DNA from: Aeromicrobium endophyticum
GTDB lineage: Bacteria; Actinomycetota; Actinomycetes; Propionibacteriales; Nocardioidaceae
NCBI RefSeq assembly: GCF_003586285.1
Contig: NZ_QUBR01000002.1
Coordinates: forward strand, 1,116,001-1,180,000
Direction: 5' to 3'
Length of the DNA stretch: 64,000 nucleotides
The position numbers and the translations under genes were made by a program. The notes beneath the pieces are model-generated. The model was not told where the DNA came from, did no database searches, and worked only from the letters and a program-made list of their open reading frames with translations. Position 1 is the first letter of the stretch; the number at the start of each line of letters is the position of its first letter. Of this stretch, positions 8,073-17,365 are shown one piece after another.

Positions 8073-10288
8073 GTCGCCAGTCTGCCGGATGCGGCGACCC
8101 TGGCCACGGGGGTCCGCCCGGCCAGCGACTGCGGCAGGAGCGTGGCCAGGAGGCGGCGACGTGTGGACGCACCGGCCCGCAGCGACGCCGTGACGGCCTG
8201 CAGGTCGGCGACGCCGTCGCCCGGTGGTTGCTCGCCTCGGGAGAAGCGGGCGTGCTCGACGCGCCTCAGGAGCGCTTGCAGCGCGTCGTCGTCGACACCG
8301 GGCTGCGCCGTGAGGCGTGCCGCGAAGCCGCGAGGCGTGTCGGCGGCGGACGCCGGGATGCGCAGGTCGCGGGCGACGTCCTCGAGCTCGCGCCACAGCG
8401 GCTCGACGTCGGTGCGACCCCGAGACGTCCGCCAGCGCCGTCGCACCGACCGCACCACCCACGGCACGGCACCGACGACGAGGAGGGCGGCCAGCGTGAC
8501 GATCGCGCTGCGCGGAGCGGTCGAGCCCTGCTCGGACGGGGCGGCGACCGGCTGTTCGGGGGTGTCGGCACCGCGCTGCGGAGCCGCCTGCGTGGGCTCG
8601 GGCGTCGGGGCCGGCTCGGCGTCCGGGGTGTCGACCGCCGGCTCGACGAACGAGGTGGCGTCGCCCACGCTCGTCGTGGGGTCGAAGCGCACCCAGCCGG
8701 CGCCTTGGAAGTAGATCTCGGTCCAGGCGTGCAGGTCGTCGGACGTGTTGGTGAACACCGACTCGCCGTCACGGATGTTCGAGGTGCCGGGCGCGTAGCC
8801 GACCGCGATGCGGGACGGCATGTCGAGCGTGCGCGCCATGACCGCCATGGCGGACGAGAAGTGCACGCAGTAGCCCGCCTTCTTGCGCAGGAACTCGGCG
8901 ATGACCTCGACGCCGTTGCCGTCGTAGTCGCCGGCGACCGGGGCCGTCTCGGAGTAGCGGAAGTCGCCGTCGCGGAAGAACTTCTGCAGTGCCAGGGCAC
9001 GGTCGTAGTCGTTGTCGGCATCGGCGGTGACCTCGCGGGCCGTGCGCTCGATGATCGAGGGCATCGTGGGAGGCAGCTCGACGTACGACTCCAGGCCGGG
9101 GCCGATCGAGGTGCGCAGCTGTCGCATCTGCTCGGCGGTGGGCCGGACGTCGAGGCTCGACACGGTGTAGGTCTTGCCCCGTGAGTCGTCGGTGCGCGAG
9201 GTCAGGGTCTGGCCGGCCCGGCGGAAGGTCCACTCGCCGTCGAGCCCCGTCACGGTGCCCGTCGACGGGTACGGCACGGGCAGCATGGTGCTGCGCAGCT
9301 GGTCGATGCGGATGCGAGTCCGGCCGGGCTCGACCTCGATGTCGCTGTCGATCAACCGCTCGCCCTCGAACAGGTCGGCGCGCACCGTCTCGGTGGGCTT
9401 CCAGGTGCGACCCGTGAAGTCGCGCAACGTCGCGACCTTCAGGTACTGCGGCTCGTCGAAGGTCGTCGTGTAGGTCAGGGCCGTCGCGGTGCTGTTGCGC
9501 CGCAGGTTCTGGCCCAGCTCGATCATGGGGTTGATGCCGCGCCCGAAGACCTGGGGCGGCGGCTTGCCCCACGACGCCGCAGCGGCGCCGACGTCCGGAG
9601 CGACCGACGGGAAGGCGACGGCTCCGGCGAGGGCCGTGACACCGAGCGCCAGTGCCGGGACGGCGCCGAGGCGCGACGTGCCACCGCGCGTGGCCGTGGC
9701 GGTGCGCGAGCGCAGCAGCACGAGCCACAGCGCGGCGACCGCCAGGAACAGCCAGGCCGGTGGCGTCTCCCCCGAGACCAGCGCCGGCGTCGCGAAGACG
9801 GCGAGCAGGAGCACCCCGATCAGCGGCGCGGCGCGGCGCCGCTGCAGCATCAGGTCGGCCACCACCACGATCAGGCCGAACGCGCTCGCGACGACCAGCA
9901 CGATGGGCCGGGACGCCGCGACCGGCGCCTTCTCCTGCACGATCGTCTGCTGGGCGACCGAGGCCATGTCGGCCAGGGCGGTGACGGTCTGTGGCGTCGG
10001 GACGATCGCCAGCAACGTCTCGGGCACGAAGATCCACACGATGACGAGCAGCTCGACCAGGATCGCGACGGGCGCTACGAACCGGGTGCCGAGTCCGCGC
10101 AGCACCGCGCACGTCAGGCCGGTCATGGTGGCCACCAGGATCGTGGTGACCCACCAGTCGCGTCCCTCGACGATCGTGCCGAACCCCGACAGCAGCAGCA
10201 CCAGCGCGAGGGCGATGACGCCGTGGTCGAACCAGGTCTCGCGGGCCGTGCGCACCGGCGACCTGGTCACCGTCTCAGCGTCCCGCAC
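8069..10288 (-). CDS. Membrane transglutaminase-like protein (TgpA family)
   Basis: A 739-residue membrane protein. The first 230 residues hold about five hydrophobic helices, followed by an extracytoplasmic domain with a transglutaminase core: GYCVHFSSAM (Cys474), DDLHAWTEIYF (His520) and RFDPTTS (Asp536) form the expected triad. A proline-rich linker, another membrane segment and a C-terminal DUF4129-like cytoplasmic tail follow. The GTG at 10288 is chosen because GGAGGG precedes it; it overlaps the DUF58 gene by 14 bases. The moxR-DUF58-transglutaminase order is a conserved operon of unclear, perhaps envelope-related, function. Confidence 0.88.
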   Translation of the reverse strand: MRDAETVTRSPVRTARETWFDHGVIALALVLLLSGFGTIVEGRDWWVTTILVATMTGLTCAVLRGLGTRFVAPVAILVELLVIVWIFVPETLLAIVPTPQTVTALADMASVAQQTIVQEKAPVAASRPIVLVVASAFGLIVVVADLMLQRRRAAPLIGVLLLAVFATPALVSGETPPAWLFLAVAALWLVLLRSRTATATRGGTSRLGAVPALALGVTALAGAVAFPSVAPDVGAAAASWGKPPPQVFGRGINPMIELGQNLRRNSTATALTYTTTFDEPQYLKVATLRDFTGRTWKPTETVRADLFEGERLIDSDIEVEPGRTRIRIDQLRSTMLPVPYPSTGTVTGLDGEWTFRRAGQTLTSRTDDSRGKTYTVSSLDVRPTAEQMRQLRTSIGPGLESYVELPPTMPSIIERTAREVTADADNDYDRALALQKFFRDGDFRYSETAPVAGDYDGNGVEVIAEFLRKKAGYCVHFSSAMAVMARTLDMPSRIAVGYAPGTSNIRDGESVFTNTSDDLHAWTEIYFQGAGWVRFDPTTSVGDATSFVEPAVDTPDAEPAPTPEPTQAAPQRGADTPEQPVAAPSEQGSTAPRSAIVTLAALLVVGAVPWVVRSVRRRWRTSRGRTDVEPLWRELEDVARDLRIPASAADTPRGFAARLTAQPGVDDDALQALLRRVEHARFSRGEQPPGDGVADLQAVTASLRAGASTRRRLLATLLPQSLAGRTPVARVAASGRLAT

Positions 10289-11555
10289 CGCGTCCCCCTC
10301 CGGCAGCCCCTGCGGGCTCGGCGTCGAAGGACGCCCACGTCTCGGCGAGATCGTCCTGCGGCGACCAGGTGACCACGTTCCAGCGGGCACCGTCGAGCAC
10401 GTCGAGCGCCGGTGCCGGCGTGCCGTGCGCCACGAGAGCCAAGATCGTCCGCGCGGTCGACAGCGACGCGACCCAGTGCCGGGCGCGCTCGACCGTCAGA
10501 CGTCCGAGGACGACGAAGACCGCGCCCTCGGCGTCGTGGCGGCCCGGACGGTCGACGGGCTCGGGCTGCAGGAGGGCCAGGTCGACCATCGCGTCCTCGA
10601 GCGTGTCGTGCCCCTCGGCGACGACGCGGTCGACCTGCGTGCCGTTGGACTGGAGCCCCACGACGTACCCGGCCCGCACGAGGTGGGCCGTGATCGAGGC
10701 GGCTGCCACGACCGACCACTCCAGCGCCGGCGAGAACTCCCACGCGTCCTTGCGGTCGAGCGCCGTGCCCTGGCTGCGCGGGTCGGCGTCGACGATGACC
10801 GCGGCGCGCGGGGTGACCTGCTGCTCCTCCTGCCGCACCATGAGCTCGGCCCGGCGCGCCGTGGCCTTCCAGTGGATGCGCTTGAGCGCGTCCCCCGGCA
10901 GGTAGGCGCGGGCGATGATGTCGTCGTCGCCGACACCGACGTTCTGCGGGGCGGGCCGGGTGGCGCCCTGGTCGCTGGCACCGCGAGGCGTGATGGGCGG
11001 CAGGTCGACGCGGCCCGGCAGCACCATCAACGGCTGCACCCCTCCGAAGGAGTGTCGCCGGCTCACCAGGCCGAAGGGGTCGTGCACGTCGACGTGCAGC
11101 GGCCCGACGTCGTGCTGCCCGCGCCGCATGCCGTGCAGGTCGTACGTGACCGTGGTCGTCGCGTCGGCGCTGCGGCTGCCTCCGAGCGCGGGAAGGGCCC
11201 CGCTGCTGGTGCCGGACAGGCCGTGCGGGAGGTGATCGTCCCAGTCGGCCTCGAGGCACGGCAGGGGCGACTGGTTGACGAGCCGGACCGTGACCCGCGA
11301 CGGCGCCCCGAGCGGCACGACCCGCGGCGCGAACGTCCGCTCGACCCGCACCCGGGAGTGGCCCACGAGCACGAAGCCCGCGGACAGGACGATCATCGCG
11401 ACGAGCAGGCCGGTGACGTACAGCAGCGCGGGCAGCGACAGCAAGGGAGCTGCCGCGAAGGTGGCCACGGCTGCCGCGGCGAAGCCGATGCCGCGACGTG
11501 TCACGACGACGGACGTCACCGCCCGACGCAGGGCACGGACGCGGAGCGGGGCCAT
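10275..11555 (-). CDS. DUF58 domain protein (VWA-like)
   Basis: A 426-residue protein with two hydrophobic helices near residues 20 to 65 and a C-terminal DUF58 domain: LPGDALKRIHWKATARRAELMVRQEE is the signature segment around residue 220. DUF58 proteins resemble von Willebrand A folds and act with MoxR ATPases; here the moxR stop (11557) is one base from its start region. The role of the MoxR-DUF58 pair, possibly chaperoning or activating membrane proteins, is inferred from other bacteria. Confidence 0.9.
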   Translation of the reverse strand: MAPLRVRALRRAVTSVVVTRRGIGFAAAAVATFAAAPLLSLPALLYVTGLLVAMIVLSAGFVLVGHSRVRVERTFAPRVVPLGAPSRVTVRLVNQSPLPCLEADWDDHLPHGLSGTSSGALPALGGSRSADATTTVTYDLHGMRRGQHDVGPLHVDVHDPFGLVSRRHSFGGVQPLMVLPGRVDLPPITPRGASDQGATRPAPQNVGVGDDDIIARAYLPGDALKRIHWKATARRAELMVRQEEQQVTPRAAVIVDADPRSQGTALDRKDAWEFSPALEWSVVAAASITAHLVRAGYVVGLQSNGTQVDRVVAEGHDTLEDAMVDLALLQPEPVDRPGRHDAEGAVFVVLGRLTVERARHWVASLSTARTILALVAHGTPAPALDVLDGARWNVVTWSPQDDLAETWASFDAEPAGAAGGGRGAGR

Positions 11556-11556
11556 G

Positions 11557-12495
<939 letters not shown>

Positions 12496-12597
12496 ACGCG
12501 ATGTTAGACACATCGGCGCAAACGCGCAGGCTCGTTCCGGTGAACTCGGACGCCCGTCCGCGGGCCCAGGTGCGACGGCCATCGCTACGGTGAGGCC

Positions 12598-13050
12598 ATG
12601 GCACGCCTGCTGATCGTCCACCACTCCCCCACCCCCAACCTGCAGGCCGTCCTCGAGGCGGTCGTGGCGGGCGCGCGCCACGACGAGATCGAGGACGTCG
12701 ACGTCGAGGTGCAGGAGGCGCTGTCTGCTTCGGTCGACGACGTGCTGGCCGCCGACGGCTACGTCATCGGCACGAGCGCCAACATCGGCTACCTGTCCGG
12801 GGCCGTCAAGCACTTCTTCGACGTCACGTTCGACGCCGCCAGCGAGCAGACCGGCAGACGTCCGTTCGGCTACTACGTGCACGGCCGCAGCGACACCAGC
12901 GGTGCCGAGCGGGCGATGGAGTCGATCACGACGGGCATCGGCTGGCGCCGGGTCGCCGACCCCCTCTGCTTCCTCGGCGACCCCGACGACGCCCACCTCG
13001 CCGCGGCGACCGAGCTGGGTGCGACGGTCGCCGCCACGCTGATGCGCTGA
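12598..13050 (+). CDS. Flavodoxin-like NAD(P)H reductase family protein
   Basis: A 150-residue single-domain protein. The N-terminus ARLLIVHHSPTPNLQAVLEAVVAGA resembles the first strand and phosphate loop of flavodoxins, and YVIGTSANIGYLSGAVKHFFDVTFD matches the second flavin-contacting loop of flavodoxin/NAD(P)H:quinone oxidoreductases. FMN binding and an electron-transfer or quinone-reducing role are inferred. TACGGT-N6 before the ATG suggests a leaderless message; the GAGG immediately before ATG is too close to act as a ribosome site. Confidence 0.75.
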   Translation: MARLLIVHHSPTPNLQAVLEAVVAGARHDEIEDVDVEVQEALSASVDDVLAADGYVIGTSANIGYLSGAVKHFFDVTFDAASEQTGRRPFGYYVHGRSDTSGAERAMESITTGIGWRRVADPLCFLGDPDDAHLAAATELGATVAATLMR

Positions 13051-13079
13051 GCCCCCGAGCACCTTGAGACACTGGTGCC

Positions 13080-13472
13080 ATGACTGACGCCGCCCCCTTC
13101 CGACTATGGACCGGCGACGACGCACCGTCGCTCGTGCTGGACTGCGGCGGCACGCCGGTGGACGACCTCGTGCTCAGCCGCCAGACCGAGCCCAACGGCT
13201 ACTTCTGGGAAGGCGTGCTGACTTTGCTCGACCCCCTGCTCGCGGACAGCCTCGAGCTCGACTCGGAGGCCGACATGTTCTGCGCGTACGGCGAGATCTC
13301 GTCGCTGGATCGCGCCCGCGTGCTGCTCGAGCCATATGTGCTGGAGCCGGAGCGCATGGCGAGCCTGCTCGATCGTGCCGATGCCGAGGGCATCGATCTC
13401 GACGACCTGGCCGACCCTATGCCGGTCGGGCGTCCCACGCTCTTCTCGCGACTGTTCCGGCGTCATGGCTGA
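13080..13472 (+). CDS. Imm51-like (immunity-type) protein
   Basis: A 130-residue acidic protein. The stretch TEPNGYFWEGVLTLLDPLL (residues 36-54) followed by ELDSEADMFCAYGEISSLDRARVLLEP resembles the Imm51 family, which is found as immunity proteins beside polymorphic toxins. No toxin gene lies nearby, so it would be an orphan immunity gene or a protein of a related domestic function. GACACT-N6 precedes the ATG. Its last eight bases overlap the next gene. Family assignment is from memory of the motif and needs a profile search. Confidence 0.55.
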   Translation: MTDAAPFRLWTGDDAPSLVLDCGGTPVDDLVLSRQTEPNGYFWEGVLTLLDPLLADSLELDSEADMFCAYGEISSLDRARVLLEPYVLEPERMASLLDRADAEGIDLDDLADPMPVGRPTLFSRLFRRHG

Positions 13473-13923
13473 TCGCGATCTCGACCGGTCCGCACGCCGC
13501 CGCCGGCTCGTCGTCGGTGGGCTGGTCGTCGCGTTCGCCGCCGTGCTGATCGCGATCGTCGTGGTGCGCAGCGCCGGCGAGAAGGTCCTCAACGAGAACG
13601 GCGACACGTTGGTCCTGGTCGACCGGCAGACGGGCGACGGCATGCAGGCGCTGGCGCGCGCCCCGCTCGCCGACGTCGGAGGATGCCTCGGTCTCGGAGA
13701 TCCTGACGGCGGTCCGGGCACGGTCGTGATCTGGCCCCACGGCACGACGATCAAGACGCCGGACCCGCTCCGGGTCACCGTCGACGGCACGACGTACGGC
13801 ATCGGCGACACCATCCGGATCGGCGGCGGTGAGGTCGGGCCGCTCGAGCCGTCCAGCCCCTTCTACGACAAGGTGCCCGAGGCATGTCGCGCGGCGAACG
13901 TCTTCGTCGCGAGCAACGGTTGA
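13465..13923 (+). CDS. Hypothetical single-pass membrane protein
   Basis: A 152-residue protein not recognised. Basic residues 1-15 (RDLDRSARRRRL) precede one hydrophobic helix (about residues 16-36), so it is probably anchored with the C-terminal domain outside. Two cysteines (in GGCLGL and EACRAAN) could form a disulphide in that domain. It starts eight bases inside the Imm51-like gene, indicating coupled translation; the pair may therefore act together, but no toxin or immunity feature is visible in it. Confidence 0.7.
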   Translation: MADRDLDRSARRRRLVVGGLVVAFAAVLIAIVVVRSAGEKVLNENGDTLVLVDRQTGDGMQALARAPLADVGGCLGLGDPDGGPGTVVIWPHGTTIKTPDPLRVTVDGTTYGIGDTIRIGGGEVGPLEPSSPFYDKVPEACRAANVFVASNG

Positions 13924-13945
13924 CCCGGCACGGGACAATGGAGTC

Positions 13946-14677
13946 ATGACCACGCCCGACTTCCTGCCCACGCTCTCCTCCGGCTCGCACGACGCCGAGC
14001 AGGGCGAGGCCTGCGTGATGGAGTACGTCTCGATGCTCGCCGGCGAGGAGTGGAGCGACCGCCCCGAGTGCACGCACCCGCTGCTCGCGCACGAGGCGCG
14101 CACCACCAACGACCTGCTGCGCGACGGGGACCGCCCCCGCCTCGTGCCGCTGATCGGACGCCTGTTCGGCACCACCGACGACTCCCCCGGGTTGCGGGCA
14201 CGACTCCGGATCGCCCAGGCCCGGCAGGTCGTCGCCCTGGTCGAGCCGTCCGCCCGGTCGCGGGCCTTGGTCGCGATCGAGCTGGCCGAGTCGTGGATCG
14301 GGCGCGACGGCACCGACGACGACGTCCGCGACGCCTTCTCGTCGGCGATGACCGCTCCCCTGTCCACCGGCGACCTCGACCCCGAGCACGTCGACTTCCA
14401 CGCCGGCATGTCGCGGATGTTCCCGTTCGCGCTGTCGCCCGAGCTCGAGGCGGCCGAGGCCTACGGCCTGGCTGCCCTCGTCGTCGCCCACCGGGTGGCC
14501 GCCGGCGAGTGCCGCGCCGACTGCGCCAACGGGCCGGCACGCGCCCGCCGGATGGTCAAGGACCTCGGCGGCCTCATCGACGTCTACGACCAGGTGACGG
14601 GCCGCACGGCGACCGACCTCACCGCCGACGTGTGGAGCGAGCTGGCCGACGCGCAGCCGTCCGCGGCCCCCGTCTGA
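13946..14677 (+). CDS. Conserved hypothetical actinobacterial protein
   Basis: A 243-residue soluble protein. The opening segment, with GSHD, GEACVMEYVS, LAGEEWSD and CTHPLL (residues 12-48), is a recurrent motif in actinobacterial hypothetical proteins; I know no function. The two conserved cysteines at CVMEYVS and CTHP and a later CRADCANG could bind metal. The ATG at 13946 is preferred over an earlier ATG at 13829, which would overlap the previous gene; GACAAT-N6 before it suggests a leaderless start. Confidence 0.65.
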   Translation: MTTPDFLPTLSSGSHDAEQGEACVMEYVSMLAGEEWSDRPECTHPLLAHEARTTNDLLRDGDRPRLVPLIGRLFGTTDDSPGLRARLRIAQARQVVALVEPSARSRALVAIELAESWIGRDGTDDDVRDAFSSAMTAPLSTGDLDPEHVDFHAGMSRMFPFALSPELEAAEAYGLAALVVAHRVAAGECRADCANGPARARRMVKDLGGLIDVYDQVTGRTATDLTADVWSELADAQPSAAPV

Positions 14678-14679
14678 GC

Positions 14680-15111
14680 GTGCCCCACCTCGTCCCGGGT
14701 GCCGAGTTCTCGGCCGACGCCGACCGCCTCGACCGAGCCCAGGTGCATGCCTGGCTGAGCCGCGAGGCGTACTGGGCGATCGGTCGCAGCCGGGCCACGC
14801 AGGACGCCGCGATCGACGGCTCACGCAACTACGGCGTGTACCGGTCAGGGCGCCAGGTCGCCTACGCCCGCGCGGTCACCGACTGCGTGACCTTCGCGTG
14901 GGTATGCGACGTGTTCGTCGATGCGTCCGAGCGGGGCCGAGGCGTGGGCCGGATGCTCGTCGAGGGGCTCACGGCCGATCTCGACACCTTCGGCCTGAAG
15001 CGCATGGTCCTCACCACCGGCGACGCCCACGGCCTCTACGCCGCCGTGGGGTTCGAGGTGCTGCCCAGCCCCGAGCGATGGATGGTACGGCCGGGCGGCG
15101 CGCCCACCTGA
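14680..15111 (+). CDS. GNAT-family N-acetyltransferase
   Basis: A 143-residue acetyltransferase domain. CDVFVDASERGRGVGRMLVEGL holds the acetyl-CoA pyrophosphate-binding motif A (RGRGVGRML), and GLYAAVGFEVL the C-terminal motif. It resembles the YcxA/Eis-like small GNAT group whose substrates are unknown. The GTG at 14680 follows the previous stop by two bases, so it is likely co-transcribed with the upstream gene. Confidence 0.85.
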   Translation: MPHLVPGAEFSADADRLDRAQVHAWLSREAYWAIGRSRATQDAAIDGSRNYGVYRSGRQVAYARAVTDCVTFAWVCDVFVDASERGRGVGRMLVEGLTADLDTFGLKRMVLTTGDAHGLYAAVGFEVLPSPERWMVRPGGAPT

Positions 15112-15130
15112 CCGTCCGGCACGGGCGAGC

Positions 15131-16159
15131 TCAGCGCTTGGCGTGCGACCACTCCAGCAGCCGCTCGACGGGCCACGTCGTGACGATGCGGTCGGCGGGC
15201 ACGCCTGCCGCGTCCGCGCGCTCGGCCCCGAGGTCGAGGAAGTCCAGCTGGCCCGGCGCGTGGGCGTCGGTGTCGATCGCGAACAGGCAGCCCGCGTCGA
15301 GGGCCAGCTGGATGAGCGGATCGGGCGGGTCCTGGCGCTCGGGGCGCGAGTTGATCTCGACCGCGACGTCGAACTCGGCGCACGCCGCGAACACAGCCTT
15401 GGCGTTGAAGTCCGACTGCGGACGCTGACCGCGTCCACCCTCGACCAGGCGTCCGGTGCAGTGGCCGAGGACGTTGGTGTGCGGGTCGGCGACGGCCGTC
15501 ATCATCCGGCGCGTCATGGCACGCCGCTCCATCTTCAGCTTGGAGTGGACGCTGGCCACCACGACGTCGAGCCGCTCGAGCATCTCGTCGGTCTGGTCGA
15601 GGCTGCCGTCGTCGTGGATGTCGACCTCGATGCCGCTCAGCAGCCGGAAGTCGTCGTAGGTCGCATCGACCTCGGCGACGACGTCGAGCTGCTCGGCGAG
15701 GCGCTCGGACGTGAGCCCGTTGGCGATCGTCAGCCGTGGCGAGTGGTCGGTCAGCACCTGGTACTCGCGGCCACGCCACCGGGCGACCCGCGCCATCTCG
15801 TCGATCGACGTACCACCGTCCGACCAGTCGGAGTGGCTGTGCAGGTCGCCCCGCAGCTGCGCGCGCAGCCGGGTGCCACCCGACGCCAGCGGAGCCCCGC
15901 CGTCCGCGCGCAGCTCGGCCAGGTAGCCGGGGACGTCACCGTCGACGGCCTGGCGGATCACGCCGAACGTCCGGTCGCCGATGCCCTTGACCCGCTTGAG
16001 CTGTCCGGTGCGGGTGCGGTCGGCGATGTCGTCGGGTGAAAGGTGCTCGATCGCGGCGGCGGCGTGACGGAAGGCCTCGACGCGGTACGACGTCGCCCGC
16101 GCCCGCTCGAGCCAGAACGCGATCTCCTTCAGCGCCTCGACGGCTCCGACCTGCTCCAC
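15131..16159 (-). CDS. PHP-domain phosphoesterase with HhH/PolX-like N-terminus
   Basis: A 342-residue protein. Residues 1-90 resemble the helical and helix-hairpin-helix region of family X polymerases (AFRHAAAAIEHL, then RVKGIGDRTFGVIRQAV). From residue about 100 the PHP domain carries metal motifs: GDLHSHSDWSDGG, LTDHSPRL, GIEVDI, VVASVHSKL and DTDAHAPGQL. It lacks a polymerase domain, so it is a PHP hydrolase/exonuclease-like enzyme, substrate unknown. The GTG at 16159 is preferred because TAGCAT stands seven bases before it; an in-frame ATG at 16180 lies upstream of that -10. Confidence 0.82.
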   Translation of the reverse strand: MEQVGAVEALKEIAFWLERARATSYRVEAFRHAAAAIEHLSPDDIADRTRTGQLKRVKGIGDRTFGVIRQAVDGDVPGYLAELRADGGAPLASGGTRLRAQLRGDLHSHSDWSDGGTSIDEMARVARWRGREYQVLTDHSPRLTIANGLTSERLAEQLDVVAEVDATYDDFRLLSGIEVDIHDDGSLDQTDEMLERLDVVVASVHSKLKMERRAMTRRMMTAVADPHTNVLGHCTGRLVEGGRGQRPQSDFNAKAVFAACAEFDVAVEINSRPERQDPPDPLIQLALDAGCLFAIDTDAHAPGQLDFLDLGAERADAAGVPADRIVTTWPVERLLEWSHAKR

Positions 16160-16166
16160 CCCACCG

Positions 16167-16172
16167 ATGCTA
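16167..16172 (-). promoter_or_regulatory. -10 element of the PHP gene, overlapping an upstream stop codon
   Basis: TAGCAT read on the minus strand lies seven bases before the GTG at 16159. Its first three bases are the TAG stop of the pentapeptide-repeat gene, so promoter and gene end share the same bases. Confidence 0.55.
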
Positions 16173-16985
16173 CGGCGCACCGACCCAGTGCGCCGGACGC
16201 CGCAGCGCGGCCAGTGCTACCGGCAGCCGTGTGCTCGCGTCGCCGCGGGCGGACGCCACCTGCGTCTGGGTCAGGAAGAGGCAGTCCGTCAGGTCGGCGC
16301 CGTCGAGCCGCGCGTCGCGCAGGTCGGCACCGAGCAGGTCGCAGGAGCGCAGATCCGCCCCGCGCAGGTCGGCGGCGATCAGCAGCGAGCCGCGGAGGTC
16401 GGCACCGCGGAGGCGGGCGCGTCGCAGCTTCGCGCCGAGCAGCGCTGCGCCGCGGTGGTCGGGGCCGGCGAACGGCGCCCGCACGAGGGCGCTGACCTGC
16501 TGCAGGAGCGGCGACACGAGATCGCGGTGCGCCGGCAGGTCGATGTCATCGAGCCGTGCGGCATCGGTCCGCGTCAGCTCGAGGGTCATCTGCCGGACTC
16601 GGGACAACTCGTCGTGCAGCACGGTCGCCTCGGGCCGCTCGGCCGCCTCGACGAGGTACCAGAGCATCTCGTGGAGCTGCCGCATCACCGGCAGGGCAGC
16701 GAACATCGCGCCGGACGTCGTCGGGTCGTCACGCCAACTGACACCGCCGAAGGTCACCTGCGACACGTGCTGCCCGGCGCCGAAGCAGTCGTAGACCGTG
16801 CAGCCGCGGTAGCCCTCGCTGCGCAGGTCGGCGTGGATCGAGCAGCCGAAGCCGCTGTCGAGGTGCTGGCACGGGTCGCCAGCGTCCTTGTCGACCGGGA
16901 AGTCGGCCGACCGCTCGAAGGCCAGGGCCACGCAGCACAGGCCGAAGCAGCTGCCGCAGTCGGCGACGAGCGCGAGTCGATCCAC
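16170..16985 (-). CDS. Pentapeptide-repeat protein with Cys-rich N-terminus
   Basis: A 271-residue protein. Cys10, 13, 17, 18, 39, 48, 62 and 67 form a cluster in the first 70 residues that could hold zinc or an iron-sulphur centre. Residues about 178-240 are pentapeptide repeats (A-D/K-L-x-x: GAKLRRARLRGADLRGS and onward), predicted to form a right-handed quadrilateral helix. Function is unknown; no gyrase link can be claimed. Start GTG at 16985 is preceded by TAGGGT-N6. Its TAG stop (16172-16170) is part of the -10 element of the downstream PHP gene. Confidence 0.85.
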   Translation of the reverse strand: MDRLALVADCGSCFGLCCVALAFERSADFPVDKDAGDPCQHLDSGFGCSIHADLRSEGYRGCTVYDCFGAGQHVSQVTFGGVSWRDDPTTSGAMFAALPVMRQLHEMLWYLVEAAERPEATVLHDELSRVRQMTLELTRTDAARLDDIDLPAHRDLVSPLLQQVSALVRAPFAGPDHRGAALLGAKLRRARLRGADLRGSLLIAADLRGADLRSCDLLGADLRDARLDGADLTDCLFLTQTQVASARGDASTRLPVALAALRRPAHWVGAP

Positions 16986-17011
16986 CCGGTGACCCTATTA
17001 CGGTGGTGCGC
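16986..17011. other. Divergent leaderless promoter region
   Basis: The 26 bases between the pentapeptide-repeat GTG (16985) and the acylphosphatase ATG (17012) hold only the two -10 hexamers and their 6- and 7-base spacers. No ribosome site exists for either gene. Confidence 0.5.
16992..17004. promoter_or_regulatory. Back-to-back -10 elements of two leaderless genes
   Basis: TAGGGT (minus strand, 16997-16992) is six bases before the pentapeptide-repeat GTG. TACGGT (plus strand, 16999-17004) is seven bases before the acylphosphatase ATG at 17012. One base separates the two hexamers. Confidence 0.55.
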
Positions 17012-17350
17012 ATGAGCCGGCGCCACGTCATCGTCCGCGGAACCGTCCAAGGCGTGTTCTTCCGCGCCTCCTGCCAGCAGGAGGCGGTCCGCGTCGGGGC
17101 TGCCGGGTGGGTCGCGAACCGTCCCGACGGATCGGTCGAGGCGGTGTTCGAGGGCTCGGACGACGTCGTGGAGCACCTGGTGCAGTGGTGCCGCTCCGGT
17201 CCCCCGCGAGCTGTCGTGACGGATGTCGAGGTGACGGTCGAAATGCCGCAGGGCGAGAGTGGTTTCGAGGTGCGCTTACCGCGTGTGGACGGTCTCTGGT
17301 TCGTGTCGGTGGCAGGCTTTGGTCTGGAACTAGTCGAACAGGTGTTCTAG
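17012..17350 (+). CDS. acyP: Acylphosphatase with a run-on C-terminus
   Basis: Hydrolyses acyl phosphates. The core is complete: VRGTVQGVFFRAS holds the phosphate-binding loop and catalytic Arg18, and GWVANRPDGSVEAVFEG holds Asn36. Family members end near the FEVR at residue 88; here the frame runs on for 24 further residues (LPRVDGLWFVSVAGF and onward) to a TAG that lies inside an SOS-type box belonging to a 13E12 relic. The natural stop was probably lost when that element entered. ATG 17012 follows TACGGT-N7; a GTG at 17003 is in frame but lies inside the -10. Confidence 0.88.
   Translation: MSRRHVIVRGTVQGVFFRASCQQEAVRVGAAGWVANRPDGSVEAVFEGSDDVVEHLVQWCRSGPPRAVVTDVEVTVEMPQGESGFEVRLPRVDGLWFVSVAGFGLELVEQVF
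17334..17349. promoter_or_regulatory. SOS (LexA) box before a 13E12 gene relic
   Basis: TCGAAC-aggt-GTTCTA matches the actinobacterial LexA box TCGAAC-N4-GTTCGA with one mismatch. Members of the 13E12 (DUF222/HNH) family in mycobacteria are known to carry LexA boxes in front. Here the box is left 17 bases before a decayed fragment of such a gene. Confidence 0.6.
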
Positions 17351-17365
17351 TCACGGTCTGCGGGG

